Below are positions 9,021 to 18,026 of a DNA stretch of 64,000 bases, piece by piece (the stretch's first letter is position 1; every line of letters starts with the position of its first letter). A program made the translations under genes and the position numbers. The notes beneath the pieces are model-generated. The model worked only from the letters and a program-made list of their open reading frames with translations, was not told the DNA's origin and did not search any database. Source of the stretch: Myxacorys almedinensis A. GTDB taxonomy: Bacteria > Cyanobacteriota > Cyanobacteriia > Leptolyngbyales > Leptolyngbyaceae. The DNA lies in contig NZ_WVIE01000021.1 in NCBI RefSeq assembly GCF_010091945.1, forward strand, positions 1 through 64,000, in the 5' to 3' direction.

Positions 9021-9497
9021 CTACCAATCTTCATGGGAGCCGAAAAAGAACCGTCCGTCAGCAGCAAAACCGGGAGATTTCCATACGGTTGCTTCCTTGT
9101 CGGGGCAGGTTTCCACCCCTTCATCAATGCCATAAGGATGCATTCCGCAGACCAGCAACGTGTCGCCGTAAATTTGCCCGTGAAAATGGCGACAGCCGAC
9201 GCAGCCTAAATGCTGTTTGAGTAATGGATCAACGGTTTGAAACACTGGCTGAGCCGCTTCCTCAACCAGGCTTTCAATGCCAAAGTAAGCCTCTAAAACC
9301 GGGCTGACTAACCCTGTGATATATTGCTCAACTTCATCTACAAAAATGCCATTAAGTTGTGTTGAGACTTGTTCAGAAACCTCAACATAGGTCTGCACAA
9401 CTTCAGATAGATTGTGGGCAAATTCAGTGAGAAAATCTTCGACTTGTCCAACCATTGTTTCTAGCGTTTCAGAAAATTCTTTTTGCCATTCATTCAT
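9021..9497 (-). CDS. Conserved protein with helical N-terminus and four-cysteine C-terminus
   Basis: I do not recognise a named family. The protein has 158 residues from the ATG at 9497; an in-frame ATG at 9599 would add 34 residues of unlikely composition. Residues 1-95 are acidic and predicted mostly helical. The C-terminal third carries four cysteines: C99-x2-C102 (GCVGCRHFHG), C117 (LLVCGMHPYG) and C131 (ETCPDKE). That spacing suggests a bound metal ion or Fe-S cluster. There is no signal peptide or membrane segment. It stands alone between plus-strand genes. Confidence 0.75.
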   Translation of the reverse strand: MNEWQKEFSETLETMVGQVEDFLTEFAHNLSEVVQTYVEVSEQVSTQLNGIFVDEVEQYITGLVSPVLEAYFGIESLVEEAAQPVFQTVDPLLKQHLGCVGCRHFHGQIYGDTLLVCGMHPYGIDEGVETCPDKEATVWKSPGFAADGRFFFGSHEDW

Positions 9498-9746
9498 AGC
9501 GACTTGCCGGGTTTGTAACTTGATTAAAACCAATGTTTCGCCGCTTGGGTAAAGCGTGAACGACTTGCAATCTCTACGTTGAGAGAGTTTACGATGCATT
9601 GATTTCTGCCATCATACCCTGGATCACTGGGAATCACCGTAACGGAATATTTCTTCAGCCGGTCGGTAAAATATTGCTCTCGTTAGAGGTGAATTTGAAG
9701 ACGTTTTTCTAAAGTAGATATACATCTTTATGTGGAGTTGGTTTTT

Positions 9747-9932
9747 ATGAACAATACGATCGCATCTCTTCTTCTAATCGTTCTACTTTGTACCCTGATA
9801 TTTTCTCCCTTTGCAGCGTTATCATTGCTCATGCTTTTCGTGTTTGCTGCTGCCATGATTAGCTTAGTATCTGCTATTACTCGTGCTGTTTTAACTCCCA
9901 CCTCGGACGCCGCTCAACGCGATCGCGAATAG
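9747..9932 (+). CDS. Small membrane protein, 61 residues
   Basis: The ATG at 9747 is preceded by GGAG. The product is almost entirely two hydrophobic stretches (about residues 5-22 and 26-46) with a short charged tail ending RDRE. No family is recognised. Coding status is supported by the ribosome site and composition only. An in-frame GTG at 9732 is a less likely start. Confidence 0.55.
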   Translation: MNNTIASLLLIVLLCTLIFSPFAALSLLMLFVFAAAMISLVSAITRAVLTPTSDAAQRDRE

Positions 9933-10126
9933 GTTTTGTGCTGGGGAGGAGAGTTGATTTGAGATCAACCGAGCTTACCGTAGTAAAGTAACCTAGAGTC
10001 GGGTACTTGGGTTCTCGATTTTGGCTAAAAACCAGAGCTAGTCCGTTGCCTGACCTACGCTTATGCACCTTTAAAAGTCGGTACAATATAGAGCTTTTCT
10101 CTTTCTCCTGAGCATGAGTGAACCTT

Positions 10127-10939
10127 ATGAAGTCTTACCTCGCTGCCGCCATTCAAATGAACAGTCTGCCCGATTTGAAAAAAAATCTTGTGCAGGCAGA
10201 AGACCTGATCGATCTTGCTGTGCGCCAGGGAGCAGAGCTAGTGACTCTGCCAGAAAATTTTTCGTTTTTAGGGGATGAAGCGGCGAAAGTCGCGCAAGCC
10301 GATGCGATCGCGCAAGCTAGCGAAAAATTTCTCAAAACCATGGCGCAACGCTTTCAAGTTACCATCTTGGGCGGCGGCTTCCCGGTTCCGGTGGGCAACG
10401 GCAAAGTCTACAATATTGCCCTGCTGGTTGACCCCGCCGGTCACGAACTCGTCCGGTATGAAAAGGTGCATTTGTTTGATGTGAATGTGCCCGATGGCAA
10501 CACCTATCGCGAATCTGAGACCGTGTTAGCCGGGATGCGAGTTGCGCCGATTTATCCATCGAAAGAACTGGGCAATTTGGGGCTATCTGTCTGTTATGAC
10601 GTGCGGTTTCCGGAACTGTATCGCCAGATGTCGCAGCTAGGGGCGGAGGTGCTGTTTGTGCCGGCGGCGTTTACTGCCTATACCGGGAAAGATCACTGGC
10701 AGGTCTTGCTGCAAGCTAGGGCGATCGAAAATACCTGCTATGTGATTGCCCCGGCTCAGACGGGTCGCCATAATGCCTTGAGACAGTCCCATGGGCACGC
10801 GATGATTGTAGACCCGTGGGGCGTGATTTTGGCAGATGCCGGAGACGACATTGGCGTTGCGATCGCAGAGATCAATCCCACTCGCCTAGAGCAGGTTCGT
10901 CGGCAAATGCCCTCCTTGCAGCATAGAGTTTTTGTCTAG
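10127..10939 (+). CDS. Carbon-nitrogen hydrolase of the Nit1/Nit2 type
   Basis: This 270-residue nitrilase-superfamily amidase has the full Glu-Lys-Cys triad: E43 (VTLPENF), K113 (YEKVHLFDV) and C156 (LSVCYDVRFPELYR). The combination VHLFDVNVPDG and DVRFPELYR is typical of Nit1/Nit2-like enzymes, which remove the amide from deaminated glutathione or omega-amides of keto acids. The exact substrate is inference. It is cytoplasmic with no signal peptide. I chose the ATG at 10127; a GTG lies 9 bp upstream. It precedes the antiporter gene by 88 bp. Confidence 0.9.
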   Translation: MKSYLAAAIQMNSLPDLKKNLVQAEDLIDLAVRQGAELVTLPENFSFLGDEAAKVAQADAIAQASEKFLKTMAQRFQVTILGGGFPVPVGNGKVYNIALLVDPAGHELVRYEKVHLFDVNVPDGNTYRESETVLAGMRVAPIYPSKELGNLGLSVCYDVRFPELYRQMSQLGAEVLFVPAAFTAYTGKDHWQVLLQARAIENTCYVIAPAQTGRHNALRQSHGHAMIVDPWGVILADAGDDIGVAIAEINPTRLEQVRRQMPSLQHRVFV

Positions 10940-10967
10940 TTACGATTACTTTTTCGAGAATAGAGGA

Positions 10968-10988
10968 ATGTTACAAACTCTGTAACAT
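10968..10988. promoter_or_regulatory. Perfect palindrome upstream of the antiporter gene
   Basis: ATGTTACA (10968-10975), a 5-base spacer and TGTAACAT (10981-10988) form an exact 8+8 bp inverted repeat. It lies 39 bp before the ATG of the cation/proton antiporter and 28 bp after the amidase stop. The size and symmetry fit a dimeric repressor or activator operator; no T-run follows, so a terminator is unlikely. The regulator is unknown. Confidence 0.5.
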
Positions 10989-11027
10989 AGGAAAGAACGA
11001 AAGTGCCGTCACTAAAAGTCTTAACCG

Positions 11028-12494
11028 ATGCATAGTTCTTTCCCTTCCATACCCTCTGTTCTGTTAAATCTCCAGGTCTCTTTGCCGCCGCTTTTGGCAG
11101 ATGCTGCCCCTGAGAGCGGCTCGCTGGTCTTAGCAGGCGTGTTGTTGAGCTTGGTCGTTGTTTATTTTGCCAGTAAAATTGGCGGCGAAATTTGCGTTCG
11201 CATTGAGCTACCGGCGGTTTTAGGAGAACTGCTGGCTGGTGTTATCGTGGGTGTCTCGGCACTGCATTTGCTCGTGTTTCCCAGCGTTGATCTAGACGCG
11301 AGCCAGTCAATGGTGATGCAGCTATTGCAGATGGCAATGCAGGTTGACCTGCCGACGCTAACGACGACTTTCGAGGTTCAGAGCGAAGTGCTCTCGACCC
11401 TGGCAGAACTGGGCGTCATCATTTTGCTGTTTGAAATTGGTCTAGAGTCTGACCTCAAGGAACTGATCCGGGTAGGGCCCCAAGCCGCGATCGTAGCGGT
11501 GGTCGGGGTGACAGTTCCGTTTGCCTTAGGCACAGCAGGTCTGATGCTCATTTTTAACGTTCCGTCTATTCCTGCAATCTTTGCGGGGGCGGCACTCACG
11601 GCAACGAGCATCGGCATTACGGCAAGAGTTTTAGCCGAGATCCAGCGTCTCAACTCTAAAGAGGGACAAATCATCATCGGTGCCGCCGTCTTAGATGATG
11701 TGCTAGGCATTATTGTGCTTGCCGTGGTTGCTAGCCTCGCCAAAACCGGACAGGTCGAAATCGGCAACGTTATTTATCTCGTTGTCAGTGCTGGAGTTTT
11801 TTTGGTGGGCAGTCTGTGGCTAGGTCTGCTGCTCAACCCGTTTCTAGTTTCTTTGGTGAACGAACTGAAAACGCGGGGGCAGCTTTTGATCACCGCCTTG
11901 ATTCTGACGTTTGTATTGGCTGATATTGCGGTTGTGATTCAGCTAGAAGCGATTTTGGGCGCATTTGCGGCAGGGTTGATTTTGGCAGAAACCGAGAAGC
12001 GCACCGAGCTTCAAGAGCAGATCGCCCCGATTTCAGATATGTTTGTGCCGGTTTTCTTTGTGGTAGTTGGTGCCCGAACCGATCTGAGTGTGCTCAACCC
12101 GTTTGTGCCCAGCAACCGGGAAGGGCTGATTATGGCGTCCTTCTTGGTTTTAGTGGCGATCGTGGGCAAAGTCGTAACCGGATTTACCGTTTTTGGACAG
12201 CCGCAACTTAACCGCCTCGCGATCGGGGTGGGGATGATTCCCAGGGGCGAGGTGGGGTTGGTGTTTGCCTCGTTTGGCGCTACAACCGGAGTGTTGCCCG
12301 AATCGCTGCAAGCGGCTGTGATTGTGATGGTGATTCTGACGACCTTTTTAGCGCCTCCCCTGCTGAGAATCGTCTTTTCTAAGAGTGATGAGGTATCGCA
12401 ACTGGTTTCTGAACCGGCAGGGATGGCAGCAGCTTCTGATGGGATGGGGGCTGCTGAAATTTTAGACTCAAGTGTGATTCAACACGACGATTAG
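11028..12494 (+). CDS. Cation/proton antiporter (CPA2 family, NhaS3-like)
   Basis: This 488-residue integral membrane protein has about 12 hydrophobic segments. It carries CPA2 antiporter hallmarks: LGELLAGVIVG (65-75), the TATSIG motif (191-196) of the discontinuous helix, and the paired aspartates D223-D224 (AAVLDDVLGI) that bind cation and protons. It most resembles the NhaS3/NapA type, which exchanges Na+ or K+ for H+; in Synechocystis NhaS3 is in the thylakoid and essential, but which paralogue this is cannot be settled by eye. A perfect palindrome lies just upstream, and a terminator follows at 12566-12607. Confidence 0.9.
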   Translation: MHSSFPSIPSVLLNLQVSLPPLLADAAPESGSLVLAGVLLSLVVVYFASKIGGEICVRIELPAVLGELLAGVIVGVSALHLLVFPSVDLDASQSMVMQLLQMAMQVDLPTLTTTFEVQSEVLSTLAELGVIILLFEIGLESDLKELIRVGPQAAIVAVVGVTVPFALGTAGLMLIFNVPSIPAIFAGAALTATSIGITARVLAEIQRLNSKEGQIIIGAAVLDDVLGIIVLAVVASLAKTGQVEIGNVIYLVVSAGVFLVGSLWLGLLLNPFLVSLVNELKTRGQLLITALILTFVLADIAVVIQLEAILGAFAAGLILAETEKRTELQEQIAPISDMFVPVFFVVVGARTDLSVLNPFVPSNREGLIMASFLVLVAIVGKVVTGFTVFGQPQLNRLAIGVGMIPRGEVGLVFASFGATTGVLPESLQAAVIVMVILTTFLAPPLLRIVFSKSDEVSQLVSEPAGMAAASDGMGAAEILDSSVIQHDD

Positions 12495-12565
12495 GGCGCG
12501 ATCGCGCCAAGCTCTCCAGCGCCAAACCCTCCCTTACACGTTATTCAATCAGTGAATCCCATCCT

Positions 12566-12607
12566 CGGTTGTGCGGCGGTAAAGCGATCGCACAACCGAT
12601 TTTTTGT
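12566..12607 (+). terminator. Rho-independent terminator of the antiporter gene
   Basis: CGGTTGTGCG (12566-12575) and CGCACAACCG (12589-12598) form a 10-bp stem, followed by ATTTTTT. The loop contains a HIP1 half. It lies 72 bp beyond the stop codon. Confidence 0.88.
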
Positions 12608-13210
12608 GGACAAATTCTAAAAAAATATTTTGACCCTTAAGCATCTATATTAAAATGCTGTAGCCAAATTCCTCATTGCACGATGCTGCTCTGACTTCTA
12701 TAAAACAGCCCTGGCAAAACCAAACCGCGAAGGGCGTGCCAAGCCAAACCCTGAGGTAATCCCTAATGCTGCCCGCCTGTTTTTATTCTCTCGACAACCT
12801 CAATCTGCACGCCTATGTTTGCTCCAGTCAAGATTTAGAATCTAGCTTCTAAGTTCAGCAATATATCCAGAAAAAGGTGCAATCTTGGCGAATGTTAGGA
12901 CAGTGATTAACTCGGCAGCCCTTGAGTTTGCTGCTACCCTCATCTTTTGATCTCCTACCGTTTATTCCAGCAAAATCGTAAAACAGGAGCTACATAGATA
13001 GGGCTGAGACGATTCATCAACAGGACATAGCTATCTACCAATCGTGTGTGTGAGAAGGCTAAACAGGGGAAATTCACCACTCTAATTGAGTCGAAGATTG
13101 AGTCGAAAACTCGTGATTTCTCCTGTTATTTCTGCATAGAACCCTGCATAAACCAATAGTGATCTAAAAATTCAGCGTTAGTTTTTGCAGCTTCAATCCA
13201 CAGCGACGCG
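12608..13210. other. 600-bp region without a confirmed gene, upstream of amiC
   Basis: No long frame or known RNA is visible. A mini-frame of 28 codons at 12766-12852 (plus) begins MLPACFYSLDNLNLHAYVC and has GAGG nine bases before its ATG. It may be a leader peptide or chance. The rest looks like a long 5' region for amiC. Confidence 0.4.
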
Positions 13211-15115
13211 ATGCACACAAGGAGAACGACATTGAAACGCGATCAGGTTAATGCTAAAGAAAACCAAATAGGAGGAACGCTGAATTCTTACTTACATTCT
13301 TTACTTCTACCTTTTTTTCTGTTTCTCTTAGCCGCTCCCGCTCAGGCAGCAAGGCTGCAATCGTGGCGGTTTGATGCGGCTCAAAATCGTCTCGACTTTA
13401 CGACCGATGATGGCGTGCAGCCCAAAGCGCAATTGATTGAAAATCCGACTCGGCTGGTGATCGATTTGCCCGGAACGACTTTAGGGCGTCCTGCGGTTAG
13501 TCAGTCCTACAATGGTGCAATTCGCTCGGTACGGGTCGGGCAGTTTGAGAAAGGCACAACTCGGATTGTCATGGAACTGGCTCCGGGATACACGCTCGAC
13601 CCGTCGCAAGTCAGGTTTCGGGGGGCAACGGCTCAGCAGTGGTCCGTGCAGGTGCCAACGCCGCAACTCACAGGTAGCAATGCTGGAGCGGTGCTTGCGG
13701 CTCCTCCCCTAGGCAGCCCACCCTCGGTTAGCGCTCTACCGTTGCCGAACACTCTACCAACGGTGAGTAGCAGTGGAACGGCTGGGACGCTGATCCAAAG
13801 CATTCAGGCCACTCAGGATGGCTTCTTTTTGCGAACCAATGCGGGTCAGCCGCAGATCCGATCTGTCAGAAGCGGCGATCGTCGCCAAATGTATATCGAT
13901 GTTTACGGTGCAACGCTGTCTCCTAGCGCCTTTCCTCGCGATCTCCCAGGTCGCCAAAACGGAGTCAGCCGCTTTCAGGTTTCTCAGTTTCAGGCATCGC
14001 CGCCGGTTGTGCGGTTGACGTTAGCGCTATCCCCCGACAGCCCCAATTGGCAAGCATCAGTAAGCGGCACAGGCAGCACGGGCGGTATTGTTGTTTTGCC
14101 TCAGAAGGCGGGTTCAGCTACGGTGCCGACGGTCGAATCGCCGCGTAATTCTGGATCTCAAACGCCATCGGAGGGTGCAAAAATTCAATCTGTTGACTAC
14201 GATGCTGCGAATAATCAGATTCTGATTCGCGCCGATCAGCCGATTATCTACACCTCCGGCTGGGATCGCCCAACGGGAGCCTATCGAATTACGGTGCCAT
14301 CGGCAAAGCTAGACAGCAACATTCGAGGTCCGCAACTTCCGACCAATAGTCCGCTGTTGCAAGTCCGGATTCGCCAAGAAGGGACGAACGTTGCCGTGTT
14401 GATGACGCCTGCCTCTGGGGTGCAAGTTGGAACTGCCAATCAGCCGAGCCGTCAACTGGTTTCCTTGCCGTTTAATCGTGCCTCTGCGTCTTTTCCGCCC
14501 AATCCTACTCCTGGAAACACGATTCCGGTTCCGCCGCCGACCAATCCATCTCCGGTGCAGCCGCGCCCTCGGACGCCCAATGGGCGCTTAGTCGTCGTGA
14601 TCGATCCAGGGCATGGCGGGCCTGATCCGGGTGCCGTTGGTATTGGCAATCTTTACGAAAAAAATGTTGTGTTGGATATTAGTCGGCAAGTGGCAGCGTT
14701 GCTAGAGCAGCAGGGGATTCAGGCGATTTTGACGCGCCCTGACGATCGCGACTTGGATCTTGAACCCCGAGTTGCGATCGCAGAGCGTGCCAACGCGACG
14801 GTGTTTGTTAGCATTCATGCCAATGCCATCAGCATGAGTCGCCCTGATATCAACGGCTTAGAGACCTACTACTTTTCCTCTGGCTTGGGTCTGGCGCAAT
14901 CGATTCACCGCAGCGTTTTGCAAGGCACCGGCACCCGCGATCGCCGCGTTCGTCAAGCTCGGTTTTATGTGATTCGCAGAACCTCAATGCCGTCTGTGTT
15001 GGTTGAAGTTGGCTTTGTCACGGGTGCAGAAGATGCCCCCAAACTAGCGACGGCAAGCTATCGTCAACAGCTTGCTCAATCGATCGCACGGGGCATTGTT
15101 AACTACCTCCGCTAG
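13211..15115 (+). CDS. amiC: N-acetylmuramoyl-L-alanine amidase AmiC with AMIN domains
   Basis: AmiC cleaves the amide bond between MurNAc and L-Ala in peptidoglycan; in filamentous cyanobacteria it also drills septal nanopores for cell-cell exchange. The protein is 634 residues. A hydrophobic signal region (about 26-47, ending PAQAA) is followed by at least two AMIN-type beta domains (about 48-150 and 195-285), a Pro-rich linker (about 425-457) and a zinc Amidase_3 domain. Zinc ligands are H468 (DPGHGG), E483 (YEKN) and H536 (SIHAN), with the catalytic E599 (VEVGF). The ATG at 13211 has no ribosome site, whereas an in-frame TTG at 13232 has AAGGAG seven bases before it and may be the real start. 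murI follows 75 bp later. Confidence 0.94.
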   Translation: MHTRRTTLKRDQVNAKENQIGGTLNSYLHSLLLPFFLFLLAAPAQAARLQSWRFDAAQNRLDFTTDDGVQPKAQLIENPTRLVIDLPGTTLGRPAVSQSYNGAIRSVRVGQFEKGTTRIVMELAPGYTLDPSQVRFRGATAQQWSVQVPTPQLTGSNAGAVLAAPPLGSPPSVSALPLPNTLPTVSSSGTAGTLIQSIQATQDGFFLRTNAGQPQIRSVRSGDRRQMYIDVYGATLSPSAFPRDLPGRQNGVSRFQVSQFQASPPVVRLTLALSPDSPNWQASVSGTGSTGGIVVLPQKAGSATVPTVESPRNSGSQTPSEGAKIQSVDYDAANNQILIRADQPIIYTSGWDRPTGAYRITVPSAKLDSNIRGPQLPTNSPLLQVRIRQEGTNVAVLMTPASGVQVGTANQPSRQLVSLPFNRASASFPPNPTPGNTIPVPPPTNPSPVQPRPRTPNGRLVVVIDPGHGGPDPGAVGIGNLYEKNVVLDISRQVAALLEQQGIQAILTRPDDRDLDLEPRVAIAERANATVFVSIHANAISMSRPDINGLETYYFSSGLGLAQSIHRSVLQGTGTRDRRVRQARFYVIRRTSMPSVLVEVGFVTGAEDAPKLATASYRQQLAQSIARGIVNYLR

Positions 15116-15190
15116 AGAGAAAAGACTTGAGCGGCTAGGCAATTGCGCCTAGACTTAAATCATGTGTGGTGTGGAGTCAAAACTTAACCT

Positions 15191-16066
15191 ATGAAGAATC
15201 AGGCATCCGGTGCGGCTAGACGAGCAGAGTCATTGCTCCAAGCTTCGCCGCAAAGTTCCGATGTGATTGGGGTGTTTGATAGTGGAGTGGGCGGCTTAAC
15301 GGTGTTGCGTGAACTGTATCGCCAACTGCCGAACGAGTCAATTCTCTATTTTGGAGATACAGCACGGTTGCCTTACGGCGCGCGATCGCAGCTAGAAATC
15401 GAACAATTTGTGCGCGAGATTTTGGCGTGGATGGAGAGCCACCACGTCAAAATGGTGATTATGGCGTGCAATACTAGCTCTGCGTTGGCCATTGAAACCA
15501 TTCGTCAAGAGTTTCCCAGATTGCCCATCTTAGGCGTGATCTTACCAGGGGCGCGGGCTGCCGTTCAAACAGGCAAACGCATCGGGGTCATTTCCACGTT
15601 GGCAACGGCTCAAAGCGATGCCTATCGCCAAGCGATTTTAGAGGTTGATGGGGCGGCGCAAGTCTGGCAAGTTGGCTGCCCTGAGTTTGTGCCGCTGATT
15701 GAGCAAGGTCGAATTCATGATCCTTACACTTACCGGGTTGCAGAAAAATATTTGCAGCCTTTATTAAATCAGCACATCGATACGTTAGTGTATGGCTGCA
15801 CACACTACCCGCATTTGGCTCCGGTGATTCGCTCGATCGTGCCTAGGTCTGTCCGACTGATTGATCCGGCGTCGCATGTGGTTTTAGCCGCCGCGCAAGA
15901 GTTGGATGTTTTGGGCTTGCGTCACACTCGCCCACCCAAGCCGACTCGGTTTTATGTAAGTGGCGATCCGCATCCCTTTGTGCAAATTTCTCGCCAGTGG
16001 TTGGGGTGTACGCCGCTCGTGGAACAAGTGCGGTTGCCAGAGGTGGCAGAGCAGGTAGCCAGTTAG
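15191..16066 (+). CDS. murI: Glutamate racemase
   Basis: MurI converts L-glutamate to D-glutamate for the peptidoglycan peptide. The protein is 291 residues. The family motifs are all present: IGVFDSGVGGLTV with D30, FGDTARLPYG, the two catalytic cysteines C93 (MACNTSS) and C203 (VYGCTHYP), and IDPAS. The first 22 residues are an extension beyond the usual start. It follows amiC on the same strand, linking precursor supply and wall remodelling. Confidence 0.96.
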   Translation: MKNQASGAARRAESLLQASPQSSDVIGVFDSGVGGLTVLRELYRQLPNESILYFGDTARLPYGARSQLEIEQFVREILAWMESHHVKMVIMACNTSSALAIETIRQEFPRLPILGVILPGARAAVQTGKRIGVISTLATAQSDAYRQAILEVDGAAQVWQVGCPEFVPLIEQGRIHDPYTYRVAEKYLQPLLNQHIDTLVYGCTHYPHLAPVIRSIVPRSVRLIDPASHVVLAAAQELDVLGLRHTRPPKPTRFYVSGDPHPFVQISRQWLGCTPLVEQVRLPEVAEQVAS

Positions 16067-16185
16067 AGAGCCTTTCTCGCAACCAACATTGATGACGCTG
16101 TTGCTTGATCAGGACAACCCCTGATCAACGGCAGCCCTGCTGAGTTAAATACCAAGGCGATGAAGTTGACGCGCCTGAAACTTAG

Positions 16186-16215
16186 CTTACAGCGATTTTT
16201 AGACGAATAAACCAC
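16186..16215. repeat. 30-bp dispersed repeat, copy 2
   Basis: This matches 8915-8944 at 28 of 30 positions. It lies 120 bp after murI. Confidence 0.7.
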
Positions 16216-16369
16216 GGGAGTGTGTGCATGTCACCGTAGCTATGGGATGAAGTCCCTTTATCGCATAACCCCACAATCTAATGGTAATGTCTGATAAGTA
16301 TTATGTGGCGACGAGAAACTTCATGAAGAGGCTAACTTCTAGTTGACTCCTAAAGTGTCTCGTTGTCTC

Positions 16370-16520
16370 ATACCAAATTAATCTGTAAATGCTACAGACC
16401 TGCGACCCCCCCCAACCTCTTCTTAGTCAGGAGGGGAGCCGGAAAGTTCCTCCTGACCAAGGGAGAATGCCGTAGGTAGGGGGTCGAGGATCTGTCGCAG
16501 TAGAAAAATCAATTTGGTAT
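16370..16520. repeat. MITE-like repeat, copy 2 of 3
   Basis: This 151-bp element starts ATACCAAATTAATCTGT and ends with AATCAATTTGGTAT; the ends are inverted repeats of each other. Its interior matches copies 1 and 3, including AGGAGGGGAGCCGG and GAGGATCTGTCGCAG. It inserts 38 bp before the SH3b gene start, so it forms that gene's promoter-proximal leader. Confidence 0.82.
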
Positions 16521-16558
16521 CAAACCAATGGCTTCATAGCGGCAAATCAGACGTGGAC

Positions 16559-17227
16559 ATGAAAAGTAAAAGCTGGGTGACCGTATTCTTCTCTGCAACT
16601 GCTGCTGTGGTTGTGTCTATCTCTTCAGTCTTTGCAGAAACAGTAGAGGTGACAGTTAACAACCTCAATGTGCGAACAGGTCCGGGTACAAATTACCCTG
16701 TTTTGACCGTGTTTGATAAAGGCGTTCGCGTTAACAGGATTAAGCAAAGTGGCAACTGGGCTTACATTGTGGCTGGGCGGGTCGAAGGTTGGGTTTATTC
16801 ACCCTATGTCGTAGCTGTCGGTTCTGGCGACCAGGGTACAGGCAACGGCACGATTACTCCAGGGCCGGGACCGGCTCCTTCGCGCTATGAATCATTTGGC
16901 AGCATCACCAATGCGCGGTTTCGTGGAACTGGCGCAGGAGATGTGCAACTGGTTGGCTCAAATCGTGTGGTTGTGACTGCAACAGCCCGTGGCGAAAACA
17001 TTCAACCCTTCTCTGTCACTTACTACGCTGCCATTACGAACCGATCTCCAGGGCAGATTGTGGCAAATGTGACGGCGTTTGCCTCTTCTCCGACGGGCAA
17101 TCAGACCCGACCGATTGAGGGAGAGTGCCAAATTGGGGTGAGCAGTGACAGCAGTTTCCTGCGCTCCTTTACCTGTCAGGCGTATGGAGGAGTTGACCAC
17201 GGCAGAACTGTCTTTACTGGGCGCTAG
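16559..17227 (+). CDS. Secreted SH3b-domain protein
   Basis: This 222-residue protein has a signal peptide (1-26, ending SVFAE) followed by a bacterial SH3 domain (about 27-88; NVRTGPGTNYPVL and GWVYSPYV). SH3b domains usually bind cell-wall peptides. A Gly/Pro linker and a C-terminal domain of about 110 residues (FGSITNARFRG, two cysteines near CQIGVSSD and TCQAYGG) follow; I do not recognise the latter. The ATG at 16559 begins the signal peptide. Earlier in-frame starts lie upstream, one of them inside the MITE. The next gene starts 3 bp after the stop. Confidence 0.85.
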   Translation: MKSKSWVTVFFSATAAVVVSISSVFAETVEVTVNNLNVRTGPGTNYPVLTVFDKGVRVNRIKQSGNWAYIVAGRVEGWVYSPYVVAVGSGDQGTGNGTITPGPGPAPSRYESFGSITNARFRGTGAGDVQLVGSNRVVVTATARGENIQPFSVTYYAAITNRSPGQIVANVTAFASSPTGNQTRPIEGECQIGVSSDSSFLRSFTCQAYGGVDHGRTVFTGR

Positions 17228-17230
17228 ACA

Positions 17231-17920
17231 ATGACAATTCACGATCGCTCAATTACAGAAAAAGCGACTGCATTCTCGCGATCGTATGCTGCGATCGTCG
17301 GTACGATCGGTTGGTTGGTCTTGGGATTACAGTTGTATCTGACTACGACCCTCGCGATCAAAAATGGTCTCACATTGTGGGTGGGCATTGCCCGATATTT
17401 TGGCTTTTTCACAGTTCTAACCAATATTTTGGTGGCGCTGGTGCTGACACTTCCGCTGCTCCGACCGAGGAGCCGATGGGCACAGTTTTGTGTTCAGCCC
17501 AGCGTTAGAACGGCAACGGCGGTGTATATTGTCATCGTGGGTGCCGCCTACTTCTTGCTACTGCGGCAATTGTGGAACCCAGAGGGGTGGCAGCTTTTAG
17601 CGGATAGAGGGCTGCATTACTTTATTCCCATTGCCTATGTTGGGTTCTGGGTTGCGTTTGTGCCCAAAGCGGCGTTGCGATCGCGAGACTTGCTGGGTTG
17701 GCTGATCTATCCGCTGGTCTATTCGATCGTTGCCTTAAGTCGGGGGGCAATCTTTAACTGGTATCCCTACCCGTTTCTCGATGCTGCTAAACTCGGCTAT
17801 CCGCAGGTGCTCGTCAACGTGGCTCTACTGTTTGTGGCGTTTTGTGTCGTAGGCTTGCTGTTGATCGCTATCGGACGCCTGCTCAGTCGTGCTGTCCGCA
17901 AGGGCACTCACGCTGGCTAA
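17231..17920 (+). CDS. Pr6Pr-family membrane protein
   Basis: This 229-residue protein has six predicted membrane segments and the conserved features of the Pr6Pr / FAR-17a-AIG1-like family: RYFGFFTVLTNILVAL, a LHYFIPIAYVGFW segment with the conserved histidine, and NWYPYPFLD near the end. Biochemical function is not established for bacterial members. It begins 3 bp after the SH3b gene and so is co-transcribed with it. Confidence 0.85.
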   Translation: MTIHDRSITEKATAFSRSYAAIVGTIGWLVLGLQLYLTTTLAIKNGLTLWVGIARYFGFFTVLTNILVALVLTLPLLRPRSRWAQFCVQPSVRTATAVYIVIVGAAYFLLLRQLWNPEGWQLLADRGLHYFIPIAYVGFWVAFVPKAALRSRDLLGWLIYPLVYSIVALSRGAIFNWYPYPFLDAAKLGYPQVLVNVALLFVAFCVVGLLLIAIGRLLSRAVRKGTHAG

Positions 17921-18026
17921 GCTTGCTGAGTAGACAGACTTGATGAGATGCAAAATGTCTGAGTGACCTGCCTAGATTGCCCCCGTACGACAAGGGTAGT
18001 CTGGGCGGCGTCTAGCTGACGGTTGG

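Larger units (their letters stand above)
16067..16558. other. Intergenic region between murI and the SH3b gene
   Basis: This 492-bp region holds the second copy of the 30-bp repeat (16186-16215) and the second MITE-like element (16370-16520). The remainder shows no gene. Confidence 0.6.
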
